Shown here: positions 8,050 through 16,056 of the stretch, one piece after another
Layout of the letters: each line of letters opens with the position of its first letter
How positions within the stretch are numbered: the stretch's first letter is position 1
Assembly (NCBI RefSeq): GCF_038957035.1
Contig: NZ_CP152412.1
Span: forward strand, 496,001 to 560,000
Direction of reading: 5' to 3'
DNA: 64,000 bases
Origin: Bradyrhizobium sp. B097
Lineage (GTDB): Bacteria > Pseudomonadota > Alphaproteobacteria > Rhizobiales > Xanthobacteraceae
Notes under the pieces: model-generated
The model's database searches: none
What the model was told of the DNA's origin: nothing
The model's input: only the letters and a program-made list of their open reading frames with translations
Translations under genes and position numbers: made by a program

Positions 8050-9036
8050 ATGCCCAACATGTCTCGCCGGCCATTCCTGCAACTCGCGCTCGGCGCGGCG
8101 ACGCTGCCGCTTGCTTCCCGCGGCACGCGCGCGGAAACGCTTGCGCGCCCGATCACGATGATCGTGCCGTTCGCCGCGGGCGGCCCGACCGACGTGCTGG
8201 CGCGGATCCTCGCCGAATATATGCGCAATACGCTCGGGCATCCCGTCATCATCGAGAATGTCACGGGCGCCTCCGGCACGGTCGCGGGCCTGCGCGCCTC
8301 GCGCGCGGCGCCGGACGGCACCACGATCACGATCGGGCATTGGGGTACGCATTGCCTCAACGGCGCGATCTATCAGCTGCAATATGACGTGCGCGAATTC
8401 GCACCGATTGCACTAATCGCGAGCGGACCGCAGCTCATCATCGGACGGCCCGATCTGCCGGCGACAAATCTGAAGGAGCTGATCGCCTGGCTCAAGACCA
8501 ATGGCGACAAGGCGACGGCCGGCACCGCGGGCCCGGGTTCGGGCGCGCATGTCGCGGGCGTGTTCTTCCAGCAGCTGACGGGCACGAAGTTCTCCTTCGT
8601 GCCGTATCGCGGCGCCGGTCCCGCGCTGAACGATTTGATGGCCGGGCATATCGACATCATGTTCGATCAGGCCTCCAACTCGCTGCCGCAGGTGAAGAGC
8701 GGGACCGTGAAGGCTTTTGCGGTGACCGCATCATCGCGGCTCGCATCGGCACCCGAGATTCCGACGGTCGACGAAGCCGGATTGCCGGGCCTCTATATCG
8801 CCTATTGGCACGGCATCTGGGCGCCGAAGGGAACGCCGGCCGATATCGTGTCGACGTTGTCGAAGGCGGTGACGTCGGCGCTCGCCGAGCCGGTCGTTCG
8901 GCAACGCTTCGCCGAGCTCGGCCAGGAGATCCCGTCACCGGACAGACAGAGCCCCGCTGCGCTGCGCGACCATCAAGCCGCCGAGGTCGAGAAATGGTGG
9001 CCGATCGTCAAGTCGGCCAACATCAAGGCGGAATAG
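8050..9036 (+). CDS. Tripartite tricarboxylate transporter substrate-binding protein (TctC / Bug family)
   Basis: 328 residues. A Tat-like signal (SRRPFLQLALGAATLPLA) leads into the Bug-family first strand (PITMIVPFAAGGPTDVLARI), the ligand-loop motif ENVTGASGTVAG, the second loop GPGSGAHVAG and VPYRGAGPALNDLMAGHIDIMF, all diagnostic of TctC/Bug periplasmic receptors. These bind small carboxylates and deliver them to TctAB; no tctA or tctB is present here, as is usual for the expanded Bug family. A GAGGGGGA ribosome site precedes ATG 8050. A TetR regulator gene follows on the same strand after 107 nt and might control it. Confidence 0.87.
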   Translation: MPNMSRRPFLQLALGAATLPLASRGTRAETLARPITMIVPFAAGGPTDVLARILAEYMRNTLGHPVIIENVTGASGTVAGLRASRAAPDGTTITIGHWGTHCLNGAIYQLQYDVREFAPIALIASGPQLIIGRPDLPATNLKELIAWLKTNGDKATAGTAGPGSGAHVAGVFFQQLTGTKFSFVPYRGAGPALNDLMAGHIDIMFDQASNSLPQVKSGTVKAFAVTASSRLASAPEIPTVDEAGLPGLYIAYWHGIWAPKGTPADIVSTLSKAVTSALAEPVVRQRFAELGQEIPSPDRQSPAALRDHQAAEVEKWWPIVKSANIKAE

Positions 9037-9115
9037 GCGCAATCGTCTGATTCAAAAAGTGTTTTTGACCGGCCCCGATCCGGGCTCGTTGCCTTGAAAA
9101 GGCGGTTCATGCTCC

Positions 9116-9137
9116 TATATGTGCAATCGTACATATA
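9116..9137. promoter_or_regulatory. Inverted repeat TATATGT-N8-ACATATA, probable TetR operator
   Basis: Seven-base perfect inverted arms spaced by eight bases, ending six bases before the start of the TetR-family gene at 9144. The spacing and symmetry are typical of a TetR-dimer operator, and its AT-rich halves could double as the -10 region, which suggests autoregulation. Confidence 0.6.
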
Positions 9138-9143
9138 AGAGCG

Positions 9144-9863
9144 ATGATGACTGATCCGAGTAAATTGGTGGCGGCGCCGGCCTCCCGGCCCAAGGGACGC
9201 CGCAGCAGGGATCTGCCCGACGGCCGCCAGGCGCTGCTGATCGCGGCGACCGAGGCCTTTGCGAGTCTCGGCTTCGACGGCGCCGACCTGCGCAGCGTCG
9301 CCGCGGCGGCGGGCGTCGCGCCGAACCTCGTGCGCGTCCACTTCGGTAACAAGGCCGCGCTGTGGGAGGCCTGCCTCGACCGCGTCGTGACGTTTGCGGA
9401 GCCTGTGATGGCCGAGGTGCACACCATCGCCACCGACACGCGCCGTTCGCTGGCTGACCGGCTGCGCGATCTCATCATCCGCGTCGCCACGTTCTATGCC
9501 GCGCATCCGCAGGTGAGGGACTTCGTGGTTCGCCACGGCGCGGAAGCGCCGGAGCGCTCCGCGATGGTGACCGAAAAGCTGCTGCGTCCGGCCTATGAGA
9601 GCGCGCGCGAACTCTTCGAGGCCGGCATCGCGGCGGGCATCATCCGCAGCAGCCATCCGGCGCTGTTCTTTGCGCTGCTCAACGCGGCGCTCAACCAGCC
9701 GCCGGCCTTTCCGATGCTGCTCGGCCGGTTCGCGCCCGAGATCGATCCCGAGACAGCGCGGGCGCAGCTGCTCGATACGACGATCGCAACGCTTCTGCAT
9801 CTTCCGCCGTCGCAAGCCGACGCCGAACCCGCAGCCGGCAACGGCCGCACGCCGCCGTCGTGA
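9144..9863 (+). CDS. TetR/AcrR-family transcriptional regulator
   Basis: 239 residues. An N-terminal helix-turn-helix (about residues 30-75: ALLIAATEAFASLGFDGADL, then RSVAAAAGVAPNLVRVHFGN, ending in the family signature HFGNKAALWEA) is followed by an all-helical ligand-binding part ending in a Pro/Ala-rich tail. It probably represses itself through the palindrome at 9116-9137 and may act on the TctC gene upstream or the small secreted protein downstream. The inducer is unknown. Two consecutive ATGs (9144 and 9147) are possible starts, both with a weak ribosome site. Confidence 0.88.
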   Translation: MMTDPSKLVAAPASRPKGRRSRDLPDGRQALLIAATEAFASLGFDGADLRSVAAAAGVAPNLVRVHFGNKAALWEACLDRVVTFAEPVMAEVHTIATDTRRSLADRLRDLIIRVATFYAAHPQVRDFVVRHGAEAPERSAMVTEKLLRPAYESARELFEAGIAAGIIRSSHPALFFALLNAALNQPPAFPMLLGRFAPEIDPETARAQLLDTTIATLLHLPPSQADAEPAAGNGRTPPS

Positions 9864-9910
9864 CATCCAGTCTCGACCAACACTTCGACCTGCCAGTGAG
9901 AGAGTGATCC

Positions 9911-10162
9911 ATGAAACTTCGTCTTGCCCTCGTGCTTCTCAGTGCGACCGTCGCGCCCGTTATGGCCCAGTCCGGTCCAAACGAATCGATGCAGCGTCAG
10001 GCCTGCATGGGTGACGCGGTGCGCTTGTGTGGCGCCTACATTCCGGATCGCGGCCGGATCAGGGATTGCATGGCCTCGCAAGTCGAGCAGCTCAGCCCGT
10101 CATGCCGCGCGGTGTTCGATGCATCCGTGCAGGCCGAACGGTCGCCGTCGTTGCGGCGGTGA
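9911..10162 (+). CDS. Small secreted cysteine-containing protein
   Basis: 83 residues: a clear signal peptide (MKLRLALVLLSATVAPVMAQ) and a roughly 60-residue mature part with four Cys in the order QACMGDAVRLCG...IRDCMASQ...SPSCRAVF. This looks like one copy of a short Cys-rich repeat seen in rhizobial exported proteins; the four Cys could form two disulfides in the periplasm. It lies 47 nt after the TetR gene, preceded by GAGAGTG. Function unknown. Confidence 0.7.
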   Translation: MKLRLALVLLSATVAPVMAQSGPNESMQRQACMGDAVRLCGAYIPDRGRIRDCMASQVEQLSPSCRAVFDASVQAERSPSLRR

Positions 10163-10267
10163 TCCGCGCCCGCCGGTCTCAGAATCATGCGTCCAGGCAA
10201 CAGGTCGCAGCCAGCGGCGATTGCGGGAGGGGCAGCCCTCGCAAATCCGTGAAAACACCCCCCTCTG

Positions 10268-10302
10268 TTAACCTTTGGTTAACCATGCGGTCCGATTGTT
10301 AA
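10268..10302 (+). promoter_or_regulatory. CtrA-type box (TTAA-N7-TTAA) plus extra half-site upstream of minC
   Basis: TTAA at 10268-10271, seven bases, TTAA at 10279-10282: exactly the full CtrA consensus spacing. A third TTAACC half-site begins at 10299. The sites lie 31-65 nt before the minC start. CtrA is the cell-cycle response regulator of alphaproteobacteria, and min genes are known CtrA targets in some Rhizobiales, so this likely couples MinCDE synthesis to the cell cycle. Confidence 0.65.
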
Positions 10303-10332
10303 CCATTCGACAAGACAACCGAGTCAGAGGCG

Positions 10333-11049
10333 ATGGACGCAACTCCACAGGTGGCACGTCAGCAGGTCCGCATGCGCGGCCGTTCCTATGTTGCGTTCGT
10401 TTTCTCGCCCGTCGTGCCTGTGGTGTCCTGGCTGGCCGAGATCGACGCGACGCTGGGGAAGTCGCCGGGCTTCTTCACCGGCAAGCCTGTGGTGCTGGAC
10501 CTCTCGGCGGTCGACCTCAGCCAGGCCGCGATCGCGCATCTGGTCGGCAGCCTCGCTGAACGCAATATCCGCATTCTCGGCATCGAAGGCGTCGACGAAT
10601 CCAGGCTCGGCGCCAACCTGCCGCCGCTTCTGACCGGCGGCCGCGCCTGCGCGATCACCCATGTCGAGCCGAAGACGCCGCCGGCGCAGGAAAAGAACAA
10701 AGACAAGGACAAGACCAAGCTGCCGTCGCTGCTGCTGGAGAGCCCGGTGCGTTCCGGCCAGTCGATCGTGTTTGCCGAGGGCGATGTCACCGTGCTCGGC
10801 TCGGTCGGCTCCGGCGCCGAGATCGTCGCGGGCGGCTCGATCCATGTCTACGGCACGCTGCGCGGCCGCGCGATGGCCGGCATCAACGGCAATTCGGCGG
10901 CCCGGATCTTCTGCCAGAAGATCGAGGCCGAACTGCTCGCCATCGACGGCTACTACCAGACCGCAGATGAAATCGCCGACAGCTTGCGCAACCGGCCCGC
11001 CCAGGCGTGGCTCGAGGGCGAAATGCTGCGCATCACAGCTTTGAACTGA
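10333..11049 (+). CDS. minC: Septum-site determining protein MinC
   Basis: 238 residues with the two MinC parts: an N-terminal domain (about 1-105) that blocks FtsZ, a highly charged Lys/Asp linker (KNKDKDKTK, about 120-130) and the C-terminal beta-helix (GQSIVFAEGDVTVLGSVGSG ... GGSIHVYGTLRGRAMAGING ... ARIFCQKIEAELLAIDGYY), which dimerises and binds MinD. It inhibits polar Z-ring formation at the membrane together with MinD. First gene of minCDE, 21 nt before minD. GAGGCG precedes the ATG and a CtrA-type box lies upstream. Confidence 0.96.
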   Translation: MDATPQVARQQVRMRGRSYVAFVFSPVVPVVSWLAEIDATLGKSPGFFTGKPVVLDLSAVDLSQAAIAHLVGSLAERNIRILGIEGVDESRLGANLPPLLTGGRACAITHVEPKTPPAQEKNKDKDKTKLPSLLLESPVRSGQSIVFAEGDVTVLGSVGSGAEIVAGGSIHVYGTLRGRAMAGINGNSAARIFCQKIEAELLAIDGYYQTADEIADSLRNRPAQAWLEGEMLRITALN

Positions 11050-11070
11050 TCGACCACAAGGAGAGAGAGA

Positions 11071-11886
11071 ATGGCCAAGGTATTGGTCGTGACGTCTGGG
11101 AAGGGCGGGGTCGGCAAGACGACCTCCACCGCTGCGCTTGGCGCGGCGCTCGCGCAAATGGGCCAGAGCGTCGTCGTCATCGATTTCGACGTCGGCCTGC
11201 GTAACCTCGATTTGGTGATGGGCGCGGAACGGCGGGTCGTGTTCGACCTCATCAACGTGGTGCAGGGCGTCGCCAAGCTGCCGCAGGCGCTGATCCGCGA
11301 CAAGCGGCTGGAGAATCTCTGGCTGCTGCCGGCGTCGCAGACCCGCGACAAGGACGCGCTGACCGAAGAAGGCGTCAAGCGCGTGATCGCCGATCTCAAG
11401 ACCAAGTTCGACTGGATCCTGTGCGACAGCCCGGCCGGCATCGAGCGCGGCGCGACGCTCGCGATGCGCTATGCCGACGAGGCCATCATCGTCACCAATC
11501 CGGAAGTGTCGTCGGTGCGCGATTCCGACCGCATCATCGGCATGCTGGATTCCAAGACGGCCCGCGCCGAGCGCGGCGAGCGGGTCGAGAAGCATCTGCT
11601 GGTCACCCGCTACGACAGCGCCCGTGCCGCGCGCGGCGAGATGCTGTCGATCGACGATATCCTGGAAATCCTTGCCACGCCGCTGCTCGGCATCGTCCCG
11701 GAAAGCCAGGACGTGCTGCGCGCCTCCAATGTCGGCTGCCCGGTCACGCTGAACGCTGCGAGCAGCGCGCCGGCGCGGGCCTATACCGACGCGGTGCGGC
11801 GCCTGATGGGCGAGCAGGTGGAGATGACCGTGCCGGTCGAGCGCAAGGGATTGATGGACCGGCTGCTGCGACGGAGGGCGGCATGA
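11071..11886 (+). CDS. minD: Septum-site determining ATPase MinD
   Basis: 271 residues, normal MinD length. Deviant Walker A (SGKGGVGKTTSTAALG, residues about 8-23), switch I/II regions (VIDFDVGLRNLDLVMGAERR; CDSPAGIERGA) and a C-terminal basic amphipathic helix (ERKGLMDRLLRRR), the membrane-targeting sequence. ATP-bound MinD dimerises on the inner membrane and recruits MinC; MinE stimulates its ATPase to create pole-to-pole oscillation. AGGAGAGAGA ribosome site; its stop overlaps the minE start (ATGA). Confidence 0.97.
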   Translation: MAKVLVVTSGKGGVGKTTSTAALGAALAQMGQSVVVIDFDVGLRNLDLVMGAERRVVFDLINVVQGVAKLPQALIRDKRLENLWLLPASQTRDKDALTEEGVKRVIADLKTKFDWILCDSPAGIERGATLAMRYADEAIIVTNPEVSSVRDSDRIIGMLDSKTARAERGERVEKHLLVTRYDSARAARGEMLSIDDILEILATPLLGIVPESQDVLRASNVGCPVTLNAASSAPARAYTDAVRRLMGEQVEMTVPVERKGLMDRLLRRRAA

Positions 11887-12164
11887 TGAACGTAATGCGG
11901 CTGTTCGGCGGCCGCTCTGCATCGGCGCCCGTCGCGCGGGAGCGGTTGCAGATCCTGCTGTCGCATGAGCGCGGCCGGACCGGCACGCCGGACCTTCTGG
12001 AGATGCTCCGCTCGGAAATCCTGGGCGTGGTCTCCAAGCATATCGACGTCGATCCCGACAAGGTCGTGGTTCGGATGGACCGGGGCAAGTTTGTCTCGAT
12101 GCTGGAAGTCGACATCGAGGTTCCCAACGGCGTGCAACGATCGAAGATGGTGGCGGCCACATGA
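11883..12164 (+). CDS. minE: Cell division topological specificity factor MinE
   Basis: 93 residues. N-terminal amphipathic segment (MNVMRLFGGR), then the anti-MinCD region (VARERLQILLSHERG) and the topological-specificity beta/alpha domain (LLEMLRSEILGVVSKHIDVD ... VVRMDRGKFVSMLEVDIEVP). It activates MinD ATPase and restricts MinC to the poles. The start overlaps the minD stop and a second ATG sits at 11886; its own stop overlaps the next small gene. Confidence 0.95.
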   Translation: MMNVMRLFGGRSASAPVARERLQILLSHERGRTGTPDLLEMLRSEILGVVSKHIDVDPDKVVVRMDRGKFVSMLEVDIEVPNGVQRSKMVAAT

Positions 12165-12457
12165 CAGCAGACAGCAACAGTCACATTGCCTGGCAGCGCG
12201 CGCAGCTCAAGAAGCTGCGTGCGGCGTTGAAGGCGATCGAGGTCGATCAGCTCGGCAAGGCCAATTGCGGCCGCGCGACGCAGATGACGATCGACGAATT
12301 GCAGCGCAAGATCGGCGAATCCGGCCGCTGCATCGCCGAGTACGAGCGCCGCACGCGTCGTCCGTTGGCAACGGACCGGGGCAGCCTCGCCAGCGTCAGC
12401 TGGACGCACTGGAACGCCAACATGCCGATGGCCAAGTCGCAGCGCCATCGCGCGTGA
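12161..12457 (+). CDS. Small helical protein co-translated with minE, function unknown
   Basis: 98 residues; its ATG overlaps the minE stop (ATGACA at 12161), so it is the fourth gene of the min operon. The sequence is strongly helical and basic (QRAQLKKLRAALKAIEVDQL ... TIDELQRKIGESGRCIAEYE), probably a short coiled coil, with no membrane segment or catalytic motif. I do not recognise the family. Overlap with minE suggests a cell-division or Min-related role, but this is context only. Confidence 0.7.
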   Translation: MTADSNSHIAWQRAQLKKLRAALKAIEVDQLGKANCGRATQMTIDELQRKIGESGRCIAEYERRTRRPLATDRGSLASVSWTHWNANMPMAKSQRHRA

Positions 12458-12476
12458 CGGGATAATCTATCCCGTC

Positions 12477-12561
12477 GTCATTGCGAGGAGCGACAGCGAC
12501 GAAGCAATCCATGCTTCAACGTGTGCGGCACGATGGATTGCTTCGCTTCGCTCGCAATGAC
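12477..12561. repeat. Palindromic repeat, GTCATTGCGAG family (copy 1)
   Basis: Long imperfect inverted repeat: GTCATTGCGAGGAGCG ... GAAGCAATCCAT / ATGGATTGCTTCGCTTCG ... CTCGCAATGAC, with a variable loop. Fills the gap between the min operon and the convergent sirtuin gene. Further copies at 42602-42686 and 55920-56005. Confidence 0.8.
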
Positions 12562-12578
12562 GTGGAGAGTGCGGCGCG

Positions 12579-13382
12579 CTACAGCAAAAACGCCAGCGCG
12601 GTCTCGCAACTATCCTCGACCTTGAGCGTGAGCAGATCGTCGGCGCGGGTCCGGCCGAGATTGACCGCGGCGATCGGCAAGCCGCGCTGCTCCGCCATCC
12701 GGACGAAGCGAAACCCGGAATAGACCATCAGCGAGGAGCCGACGATCAGAAGAGCGTCGGCCTGTTCGAGATGCGCCTGCGCCGACGCGACGGTATCGCG
12801 CGGCACGTTCTCGCCGAAGAACACCACGTCGGGTTTCAGCACGCCGCCGCAAGCCTCGCAGGCTGGCACCACGAACGACGAAAAATCCTGCTCGAGATCG
12901 GCATCGCCGTCAGGGGCATCGACGGCATCGAGCGTGAGCCAGGCGGGATTCAGCCGCGTCAACTGACCCTGAAACTGCTCGCGTGGCGTCGTCGCGCCGC
13001 AGCCGAGGCAGCGCACCACATCGAGCCGGCCGTGCAGGTCGATCACGCGCTGGCTGCCCGCGGCCTGGTGCAGGCGGTCGACATTCTGCGTCAAGAGCAG
13101 CTCGCAGCGGCCTTGTTGTTCGAGCTTCGCCAGGGCGCGATGCGCACCGTTCGGCGCCGCGCGGCCGAATCGTCGCCAGCCGACCATGCTGCGCGCCCAG
13201 TAGCGCTGGCGCGTCGCTGCCTCACCCAAAAATGCCTGGATCGTCACCGGCCGCGTCCGCTTCCAGTTGCCGTCGCTGTCGCGATAATCGGGAATGCCGG
13301 AATTGGTGCTGCAGCCGGCCCCGGTCAGGACAAACAGGCGCTGGTGGCCGGCGACGAAATCCTCGAGGGCGGGGTGCTGCAT
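12579..13382 (-). CDS. NAD-dependent protein deacetylase of the SIR2 family (sirtuin)
   Basis: 267 residues. NAD-binding signature LTGAGCSTNSGIPDYRD (about 19-35), TQNVDRLHQAAGS with the catalytic neighbourhood followed by DLHGRL, and the zinc module with two CxxC pairs (RCLGCGATT and PACEACGGVLKPDVVFFGE), then VVGSSLMVYSG-type nucleotide contacts (read here as IVGSSLMVYSG). It removes acyl groups from lysine using NAD+, giving O-acetyl-ADP-ribose. The GAGCSTNSGIPDYR form with Tyr-Arg matches class II (SIRT4-like) bacterial sirtuins, so other acyl groups or ADP-ribosylation are possible. Start chosen at MQHPALEDF; the open frame extends 22 residues further. Confidence 0.9.
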   Translation of the reverse strand: MQHPALEDFVAGHQRLFVLTGAGCSTNSGIPDYRDSDGNWKRTRPVTIQAFLGEAATRQRYWARSMVGWRRFGRAAPNGAHRALAKLEQQGRCELLLTQNVDRLHQAAGSQRVIDLHGRLDVVRCLGCGATTPREQFQGQLTRLNPAWLTLDAVDAPDGDADLEQDFSSFVVPACEACGGVLKPDVVFFGENVPRDTVASAQAHLEQADALLIVGSSLMVYSGFRFVRMAEQRGLPIAAVNLGRTRADDLLTLKVEDSCETALAFLL

Positions 13383-13491
13383 GGCAGCACATCTAGTGTG
13401 GCGCGCGCGCGTGCGCCAGACCTGCCACACCGCCAAGGACGGCAACAACCGGGGTGGCCCTGCGGCAGGGATCGATGGCGGAATGTTGGCC

Positions 13492-14625
13492 TTACCGAGC
13501 CGGCAGGACGAACACCTGGCCGGGATAGATCAAATTGGGATTGCGGATCTGCTGCATGTTGGCCCGGTAGATCACCGCGTAGCGCTGGCCGGCACCCAAT
13601 GCGCGCTGGCTGATCCGCCACAGGCTGTCGCCACGGGCGACGGTGGTGGTGGTGATCTTCGGCACGATCACGGCGGAGGGGGAGCTCAATGCGGCGGTGG
13701 TTGCCGCCGCGAGCCGCTGCGTGGTCCCATCCGTACGGCCGGACGATGCCGCAGGCGCCCGGATCGATGCGGTCGTCGTCGTGTCCGGAACGTTGAACGG
13801 CACTTCGGCACGCGCGCGGACCTTGCCGGAGCCGGGGTCGACGTCGTCAAGCCGGATCCGATAATCGCCGGTCGTTACGCCCTTGTTGATCGTGACCGAG
13901 AGGTGCCCCGCCGCGTCGGCAGTCGCGGATGTGATCAGACTGTCGTTGAGATAGAGCCTGACGTTCGCGCCGGGAGTTGCCTGCGCGCTGACATGGAGCT
14001 TGCCGCCCGGTTCGGTCTCGACGGCCTCGACAGCCACCTTCCCGTGCGTCGCCGCCGCAGGTTGCGACAGCACGCGGATCGGCTTGTCCGGCGCCATCAG
14101 CGCCACCATCGGCCGCTCGCTGGCCGCAGCGTCGAGCGCCACTGCCACACTCTGCTTGGAAGTCACCTGCTTGCCGTCATGCGTGATGCGCAGGGTGAGG
14201 TCGTAGTTTCCCGGCGGAAGCGGGCGCGGCACCATGACGAACTGGCCGGACTTGTCCGCCACGGCGCGATCGTGCACCTCGCCATTGCGCAGCAATTCCA
14301 CCGTCGCGCCAGGGAGCGCACGGCCGGCGACAACGGTCTCACCGGTCGGCTCGATGCTCACGACGTCGAACTCCGGCACCGCGTTGCCGCCCGGTGTTGG
14401 CGACGGTCCTGCCAACGCGTTGGCCAGCGCCGCGGTCTCGGTCTGCGTCTTTGCCAGCGCAGTCTTGTCTTGGTTTCCCGCGGGAGCCGCTGGCGCCGTC
14501 GCGATCAAGCGGGTGTTTACGCCCAGGATCTGCTGGGTTTGGTGGATGCCGAAGATGAACGCAGCGGTTCCGCCGGCCGCAAGTGCCAGCAACGGTATGG
14601 CCAGTCTCATCGCCGTGACGTTCAT
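13492..14625 (-). CDS. LysM-domain cell-wall-binding protein with Ig-like repeats
   Basis: 377 residues: short cytoplasmic start, one membrane segment (AMRLAIPLLALAAGGTAAFI), a Pro/Ala-rich stretch, then beta-rich Ig-like/Big repeats (EPTGETVVAGRALPGATVEL; RLYLNDSLITSATADAAGHL) and a C-terminal LysM (VARGDSLWRISQRALGAGQR ... NPNLIYPGQVFVLP, last 50 residues) that binds peptidoglycan. An envelope protein anchored in the inner membrane with the LysM in the periplasm. The same layout occurs in many rhizobial LysM proteins. Start at 14625 has GGGGA nine bases upstream; 14634 is an alternative. Confidence 0.82.
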   Translation of the reverse strand: MNVTAMRLAIPLLALAAGGTAAFIFGIHQTQQILGVNTRLIATAPAAPAGNQDKTALAKTQTETAALANALAGPSPTPGGNAVPEFDVVSIEPTGETVVAGRALPGATVELLRNGEVHDRAVADKSGQFVMVPRPLPPGNYDLTLRITHDGKQVTSKQSVAVALDAAASERPMVALMAPDKPIRVLSQPAAATHGKVAVEAVETEPGGKLHVSAQATPGANVRLYLNDSLITSATADAAGHLSVTINKGVTTGDYRIRLDDVDPGSGKVRARAEVPFNVPDTTTTASIRAPAASSGRTDGTTQRLAAATTAALSSPSAVIVPKITTTTVARGDSLWRISQRALGAGQRYAVIYRANMQQIRNPNLIYPGQVFVLPAR

Positions 14626-14819
14626 GACTGTCATCCCCGGATGAATCGACCCGCGCATCGGCGCGCGCGACCCAGCGGCTCTGTGGGGAGTCCGGGAGAG
14701 ACTGCGCCGATTTGCGCGGCCCATCAAGTCGAATGAAAGGACTACTCCTCTCGGGCAGGCTGGCCGACGCAGCAGCTGTTGGGGATCGCGTCTGGCTCAG
14801 ACCTCCGGCGCCGCGTTGC

Positions 14820-15026
14820 CTATTGCGAGTACGTCAGCTGCTCTTCCGTTACCACGCGCTCGATATTGCCTGCCTTGCTCCTGATTCGGTATCGAAGCCG
14901 CCCGTCGGCTTCAATCGGCATGCGTTGAATGATGGTGTAGACCGCCGGCTCATCGGCCTCGGCACGACCTTGCGGCCCCTGGGCCCGGTGGTGAACGTCT
15001 TCATTCAGCTTGTAGGCATATGACAT
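14820..15026 (-). CDS. Conserved small protein of unknown function
   Basis: 68 residues, hydrophilic, starting MSYAYKLNEDVHHRAQGPQG and ending ERVVTEEQLTYSQ. GAGGTGG at good distance before ATG 15026 supports translation. No signal, membrane segment or known motif. The tail (RLRYRIRSKAGNIERVVTEE) looks like a small beta-barrel/SH3-like strand pattern as in other short rhizobial proteins, but this is a guess. Stands alone between the LysM gene and another small gene. Confidence 0.65.
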   Translation of the reverse strand: MSYAYKLNEDVHHRAQGPQGRAEADEPAVYTIIQRMPIEADGRLRYRIRSKAGNIERVVTEEQLTYSQ

Positions 15027-15320
15027 CTGTCCACCTCTGCAGTTGGGGGTGCTCTCACGCAGGACTGTGCTGTGACGCAATGGAGCTGTGGCTTCCCGTA
15101 TGGACGCGGCTTGCTGTTCGATGGCCGCGTCAGGCCTCTCCGGAGTCCGCAGGAGCACGTTGGTTACATTGACCGAATACGCCGCAAATAGCCACCGAAT
15201 ACTCGCCTTCGACCAAGGATGGGTGAGAGCGCTGGGTGGGTTCCCGGCCGTTTGCGGCCTCAATTGCCATTTGATCTCCGCAGGCAGATGCTGCCGGCCA
15301 ATGACACAAGGGAGAGCAAC

Positions 15321-15563
15321 ATGAGCAAGGCAGGTCTCGACCACCGGCATCCCAACAAGGATGGCGAAATCAGCGGCAAGCACGGAAACACGCTGCTCCG
15401 CACCTTGCGCAAGGTTTACGGACCAGGTTTCGCGGCGGGTTATCCCGAAACCGAGAAGCTGAGCGATGTCCTGGCTGCGTTGAACGAGACCTCGCTGAGC
15501 CAACTCCGCAGAGATCATCAGACCGGCCATCTCGCGCACAAGATCGCCAAAGCTTCGAAGTAG
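15321..15563 (+). CDS. Conserved small protein of unknown function
   Basis: 80 residues, hydrophilic and partly helical (HPNKDGEISGKHGNTLLRTL RKVYGPGFAA, then LSDVLAALNETSLSQLRRDH). GGGAGAGCAAC stands in front of ATG 15321. Proteins of this sort, with a Lys/Gly-rich start and a later Leu-rich helix, are frequent in Bradyrhizobium and their role is not known. An in-frame upstream extension to 15219 lacks a ribosome site and was not used. Confidence 0.65.
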   Translation: MSKAGLDHRHPNKDGEISGKHGNTLLRTLRKVYGPGFAAGYPETEKLSDVLAALNETSLSQLRRDHQTGHLAHKIAKASK

Positions 15564-15584
15564 GTTGCCGAGCGGAACTAAAGC

Positions 15585-16049
15585 TCAGAACTCCAGCTCC
15601 GCATTGTCCACCACCTCCTTCATCACGAAGAAGGTACGCGTCTGCCGCACGCCGGGCAGCGCGATCAGCTGGTCGCCATGGATGCGGTTGAAGTCCTCCA
15701 TGTCGCCGACGCGGATCTTGAGGAAATAATCGAAGTCGCCGGCGACGAGGTGACAGTCGAGCACGAACTTCAGCTTCGCCACTGCCTGCTCGAAGCTCGC
15801 AAAGCTCTCCGGCGTCGAGCGGTCGAGCACGACGCCGACCATCACCAGCGCGCCCTTGCCGACCTTGCGCGGCGCCACCATGGCGCGGACGCCGCTGAGA
15901 AAGCCCTCGTCGAACAGCGCCTGGGTCCGGCGATGGCAGGTGGCGGGGCTGACGCCGACCTGGTCGGCCAGCTCGGCGTTGCTGAGCCGGCCGTTCTTTT
16001 GCAGCAATCTCAACATCTTGAGGTCGATGCGGTCGAGTCGGGCGGACAT
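15585..16049 (-). CDS. acdR: Lrp/AsnC-family regulator, probable AcdR controlling acdS
   Basis: 154 residues: N-terminal winged HTH (LDRIDLKMLRLLQKNGRLSN ... VGVSPATCHRRTQAL, residues 5-50) and a C-terminal RAM ligand-sensing domain (FVLDCHLVAGDFDYFLKIRV, then LPGVRQTRTFFVMKEVV). It is divergent from the ACC deaminase gene, the known acdR-acdS arrangement, so it probably activates acdS in response to ACC or amino acids and represses itself. Start 16049 has GAGAGA eight bases upstream; the alternative ATG at 16064 lies inside the inverted repeat at 16057-16086 and has no ribosome site. Confidence 0.85.
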   Translation of the reverse strand: MSARLDRIDLKMLRLLQKNGRLSNAELADQVGVSPATCHRRTQALFDEGFLSGVRAMVAPRKVGKGALVMVGVVLDRSTPESFASFEQAVAKLKFVLDCHLVAGDFDYFLKIRVGDMEDFNRIHGDQLIALPGVRQTRTFFVMKEVVDNAELEF

Positions 16050-16056
16050 GGAAGAA

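Noticed and set aside
7761..8360. Upstream extension of the phosphodiesterase frame
   Set aside because: It would remove the signal peptide from the N-terminus, runs through the divergent Bug gene and has no ribosome site.
10324..12177. 617-codon open frame antisense to minC-minD-minE
   Set aside because: A high-GC shadow frame: Arg/Ala/His-rich, no domain, no ribosome site, lying exactly opposite three certain genes.
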